Shown in pieces: positions 8,908-11,029 of a stretch of DNA of 11,029 nt (its first letter is position 1; each line of letters starts with the position of its first letter). The notes under the pieces are model-generated. The model had not been told where the DNA came from. It worked only from the letters and a program-made list of their open reading frames with translations, and did no database searches. The DNA is from Oscillospiraceae bacterium (GTDB lineage Bacteria > Bacillota > Clostridia > Oscillospirales > Oscillospiraceae): assembly GCA_017480395.1 (NCBI GenBank), contig JAFVAS010000180.1, positions 1 to 11,029 on the forward strand, written 5' to 3'. A program made the position numbers and the translations under genes.

Positions 8908-9614
8908 ACCGAGCCCTGGAACGATCTCTGAAATCGGCCTTTCCCGCTCCGCCGCCAGGCCGAAAGGCCGCCTTTTTGAAGCTCCACCGCCGCCAGGAGC
9001 TGGGGCGCTGGGACATGCTGCGCATTCAAGCGGGCTATATCCGCCGGTGGGTGTGGGGGCTGTCCGCCGCGCTTTTCTTTATCATCGCCTACCTCACCGT
9101 GCATATCGCCGGGGAGCTGCGCTGGGCCGCCTCAGCCCTGACCCCCTTTCTGGCCCTGTTGGCGGCGACGGAGTGGGGGAAGTCCCGGCGCTGGGGGATG
9201 GAGGAGCTGGAGCGCGCCTGCCGCGTCCCGCCCCAGCGGATGGCCCTGGATCGGATGCTGCTCCTGGGGTTGTTTCACCTGGCGCTGCTGGCTCTGTTGA
9301 CCCCCCTGCTGGCCCTCCGGCTGGAGATCGGGGCCGTCCGGGCGGGGGTGTATCTGCTGACCCCCTATCTGCTCACCACCGTGCTCAGTCTGGAGGCCAC
9401 CCGCCGCATCCGGGGGCGGGAATGCCTTCCCGTCTGCCTGACCGCCGCCGGAGCGGTCAGCGCCCTGGGGCTTCTGGCCCCCAGCGTCGGCCTGCCCCTC
9501 TACACGCCGGAGCAGCTTCCGGGATGGCTGACCGGCCTGGCCGCCCTGGCGGCCCTGACCGCGGCCCAGCTCAAGACCAATCTCAAGGAATGGGAGGAAC
9601 GAAAATGGAACTGA
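8904..9614 (+). CDS. Six-helix membrane protein in the anti-sigma position
   Basis: A 236-residue protein not recognised as a named family. The first ~46 residues are basic and soluble (LERSLKSAFPAPPPGRKAAF). Six hydrophobic segments follow, at about 48-69, 72-91, 116-137, 146-164, 175-193 and 206-223, and it ends in a charged tail (LKTNLKEWEERKWN). The start ATG overlaps the sigma-factor stop by 4 nt and has AAGGAGG at 8890-8896. The gene after a sigma factor often encodes its membrane-bound inhibitor, and a soluble N terminus before the first helix fits that, but no zinc-binding HxxxCxxC anti-sigma motif is seen. It could equally be a membrane subunit of the ABC transporter that follows. 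Its end overlaps the ATPase gene by 10 nt. Confidence 0.8.
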   Translation: MNRALERSLKSAFPAPPPGRKAAFLKLHRRQELGRWDMLRIQAGYIRRWVWGLSAALFFIIAYLTVHIAGELRWAASALTPFLALLAATEWGKSRRWGMEELERACRVPPQRMALDRMLLLGLFHLALLALLTPLLALRLEIGAVRAGVYLLTPYLLTTVLSLEATRRIRGRECLPVCLTAAGAVSALGLLAPSVGLPLYTPEQLPGWLTGLAALAALTAAQLKTNLKEWEERKWN

Positions 9615-10306
9615 TCGTGCGAAATCTGACCAAGCAGTACGGCGACAAGCGGGCGGTGGACGACGTGAGCCTCCGCCTCACCGAGGGGATCAACGGCCTG
9701 CTGGGGGCCAACGGCGCGGGCAAAACCACCCTGATGCGGATGCTCTGCGGCATCCTGCGGCCCACCCGGGGCAGCATCGCCCTGGACGGCATCGACGTCA
9801 GCAGCGAGGACTACCGGGCCCTTCTGGGCTACCTGCCCCAGGAGTTTGGCTACTACCCCGACTTCACCGGCCTGGATTTCCTGCTGTATCTGGGGGCGCT
9901 GAAGGGCCTGTCCCGCTCCCACGCCCGGCGGCGGGCGGAGGAGCTGCTGGAGCTGGTGTCCCTCCAGGACGTGGCGAAGAAGAAAATCAAGACCTATTCC
10001 GGCGGCATGAAGCAGCGGTTGGGCATCGCCCAGGCGCTGCTGAACGACCCCCGCCTGCTGGTGGTGGACGAGCCCACCGCCGGGCTTGACCCCAAGGGGC
10101 GGGTGCGCTTTCGCAATCTGATCGCCGAGCTGGGAAAGGGCAGCATCATCCTGCTCTCCACCCACATCGTCTCCGACGTGGAGCAGATCGCCGACCACAT
10201 GCTGATGCTCCGGGCGGGGCAGCTGATCCTGGACGCGCCGTGGGATAAATCCCGCACCGATCTGGAGCAGCTCTACCTGGAGGAATTTGGAGGTGCCGAG
10301 GCATGA
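9605..10306 (+). CDS. ABC transporter ATP-binding protein (ABC-2 export type)
   Basis: A 233-residue nucleotide-binding subunit that powers a membrane transporter from the cytoplasmic face. Motifs in order: Walker A GANGAGKT at 34-41, Q-loop Gln79 (YLPQEFG), signature YSGGMKQRLG at 131-140, Walker B LLVVDEP at 151-157 with catalytic Glu156, D-loop AGLDP, and H-switch His187 (LSTHIV). The PQEFGYYPDFTG region and short C terminus fit drug, antibiotic-peptide or Na+-type ABC-2 exporters. GGGAGG lies at 9592-9597. It overlaps the membrane protein upstream by 10 nt and the permease downstream by 4 nt (ATGA), so the four genes form one coupled operon under the sigma factor. The substrate is unknown. 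Confidence 0.93.
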   Translation: MELIVRNLTKQYGDKRAVDDVSLRLTEGINGLLGANGAGKTTLMRMLCGILRPTRGSIALDGIDVSSEDYRALLGYLPQEFGYYPDFTGLDFLLYLGALKGLSRSHARRRAEELLELVSLQDVAKKKIKTYSGGMKQRLGIAQALLNDPRLLVVDEPTAGLDPKGRVRFRNLIAELGKGSIILLSTHIVSDVEQIADHMLMLRAGQLILDAPWDKSRTDLEQLYLEEFGGAEA

Positions 10307-11029
10307 GCAGTCTGGGATCGCTGTATCGCTATGAGCTGAAAAAGATCGTGCACCGCAGGCTGACCCTGGTTCTCCTGGCGCTGCTTCTGCTCACCACCCT
10401 GCTGCTCAACCTCCAGTCCATCCCCCTCTACTCCGTGGGCAGTAGGGGCGCGGATCTGACCGTGGCCGAGGAGGACGGCGGATGGCACACCGACTATCGC
10501 GCCATGCTGGGCGGGATCCCCATCCGCTGGGTGGACGAGGACGGCCAGGCGGCGGAAAAAACCGTGGGCGCACTGGAGTACATCCGCACTCAGCGGCAGT
10601 TCGCCCGGGCCTGGTCGGGCAAGCCCCTGGATGACGAGACCATTCAGGCGCTCCAGGCGTTTCTGGCGCAGTGTGACGCCTCCGCCGACGACGGGGACGC
10701 GACGGGGTGGAGCTACCAGAATTTCTATTGGGTCTTTCAATCCATCTACGCCGTCGGTCTGAACCCCGCCTCCCCCCACACCATGGAGCAGGCGATTCGG
10801 GACGAGATCGAACGGAATCAGACTGAGATCATGGACAGCCTCCAGCTCACCCCGGCGGAGCGCGCCTTCTGGGCGGGGCACAAGCAGGTGTCCCTTCCCC
10901 TGACCATGGCCTACACCCCCGCCTACCGGCAATTGCTGAGCAATGCCCGCTGGATCCACATCATGCTGGTCTTCTTCGTCATCATCGCCCTCAGCGAGAG
11001 CTTTTCTCTGGAGCGCCGGGTGCACACCC
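10303..11029 (+). CDS. ABC-2 type permease with a large external domain (3' end missing)
   Basis: The frame is open from the ATG at 10303 to the window end (242 codons), so the C-terminal part is outside. GGAGG lies at 10289-10293 with 9-nt spacing, and the start overlaps the ATPase stop by 4 nt. The N terminus MSSLGSLYRYELKKIVHRR is the typical cytoplasmic lead-in of ABC-2 permeases. A first helix follows at about 19-37 (LTLVLLALLLLTTLLLNLQS). A soluble segment of about 180 residues (38-217) is probably outside the membrane. A second helix lies at about 218-234 (WIHIMLVFFVIIALSES), followed by the cytoplasmic LERR. It should form the membrane channel for the adjacent ATPase. The large loop between helices 1 and 2 is a feature of some exporters and may bind substrate or sense envelope damage. 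Confidence 0.87.
   Translation, partial: MSSLGSLYRYELKKIVHRRLTLVLLALLLLTTLLLNLQSIPLYSVGSRGADLTVAEEDGGWHTDYRAMLGGIPIRWVDEDGQAAEKTVGALEYIRTQRQFARAWSGKPLDDETIQALQAFLAQCDASADDGDATGWSYQNFYWVFQSIYAVGLNPASPHTMEQAIRDEIERNQTEIMDSLQLTPAERAFWAGHKQVSLPLTMAYTPAYRQLLSNARWIHIMLVFFVIIALSESFSLERRVHT

Noticed and set aside
8897..9604. In-frame extension of the ABC ATPase upstream to 8897
   Set aside because: The extension is Pro/Gly/Arg-rich and out of frame with the six-helix protein. The ATG at 9605 has a good ribosome-binding site and begins exactly where the ATPase fold begins.
10273..11025. Minus-strand open frame opposite the permease
   Set aside because: The plus strand carries a permease with correct ribosome-binding site, overlap and membrane helices; the minus frame has no motif.

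Overview
The window reads as chromosomal DNA of a GC-rich anaerobic Firmicute. Oscillospiraceae-type Clostridia fit best, but this is inferred, not shown. The support is purine-rich Gram-positive ribosome-binding sites, promoters with TTGxxx/TATxxT boxes at 17-bp spacing, U-tailed GC-rich terminators, strong G/C at third codon positions, and a multi-PAS hybrid kinase next to a degenerate GGDEF/EAL protein. No rRNA, tRNA, CRISPR array or insertion sequence was seen.

Left part (1-2643). A broken coding remnant of unknown family (2-363) is followed by a small four-helix membrane protein (412-876). Convergent to it is a histidine-phosphatase-family enzyme (983-1546, minus); the two share a perfect 22-bp-stem bidirectional terminator. 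A divergent promoter pair serves the phosphatase on the minus strand and a metallophosphoesterase (1815-2561) on the plus strand. That gene ends at another bidirectional terminator, which it shares with the next block.

Middle (2694-7380, minus). This is a two-gene signalling operon. A strong promoter at 7352-7380 and a structured leader precede a soluble hybrid histidine kinase (PAS-like regions, HisKA, HATPase, two receivers). Just downstream lies a PAS-GGDEF-EAL protein whose GGDEF and EAL domains have both lost catalytic residues. No HPt domain and no DNA-binding partner is encoded here.

Right part (7552-11029, plus). An SGNH hydrolase is followed by a 327-bp gene-free stretch. That stretch holds four TTCACA-like hexamers spaced exactly 11 bp apart, a TATGAT -10 box, a 42-nt G-free pyrimidine-rich tract and an intrinsic terminator. 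This arrangement suggests a small RNA under a PhoP/PhoB-type response regulator and is the most interesting signal in the window. The last block is a tightly overlapping operon: an ECF-like sigma factor (TTG start), a six-helix membrane protein in the usual anti-sigma position, an ABC ATPase, and an ABC-2 permease cut by the window end. It looks like a self-regulated export or envelope-response module.
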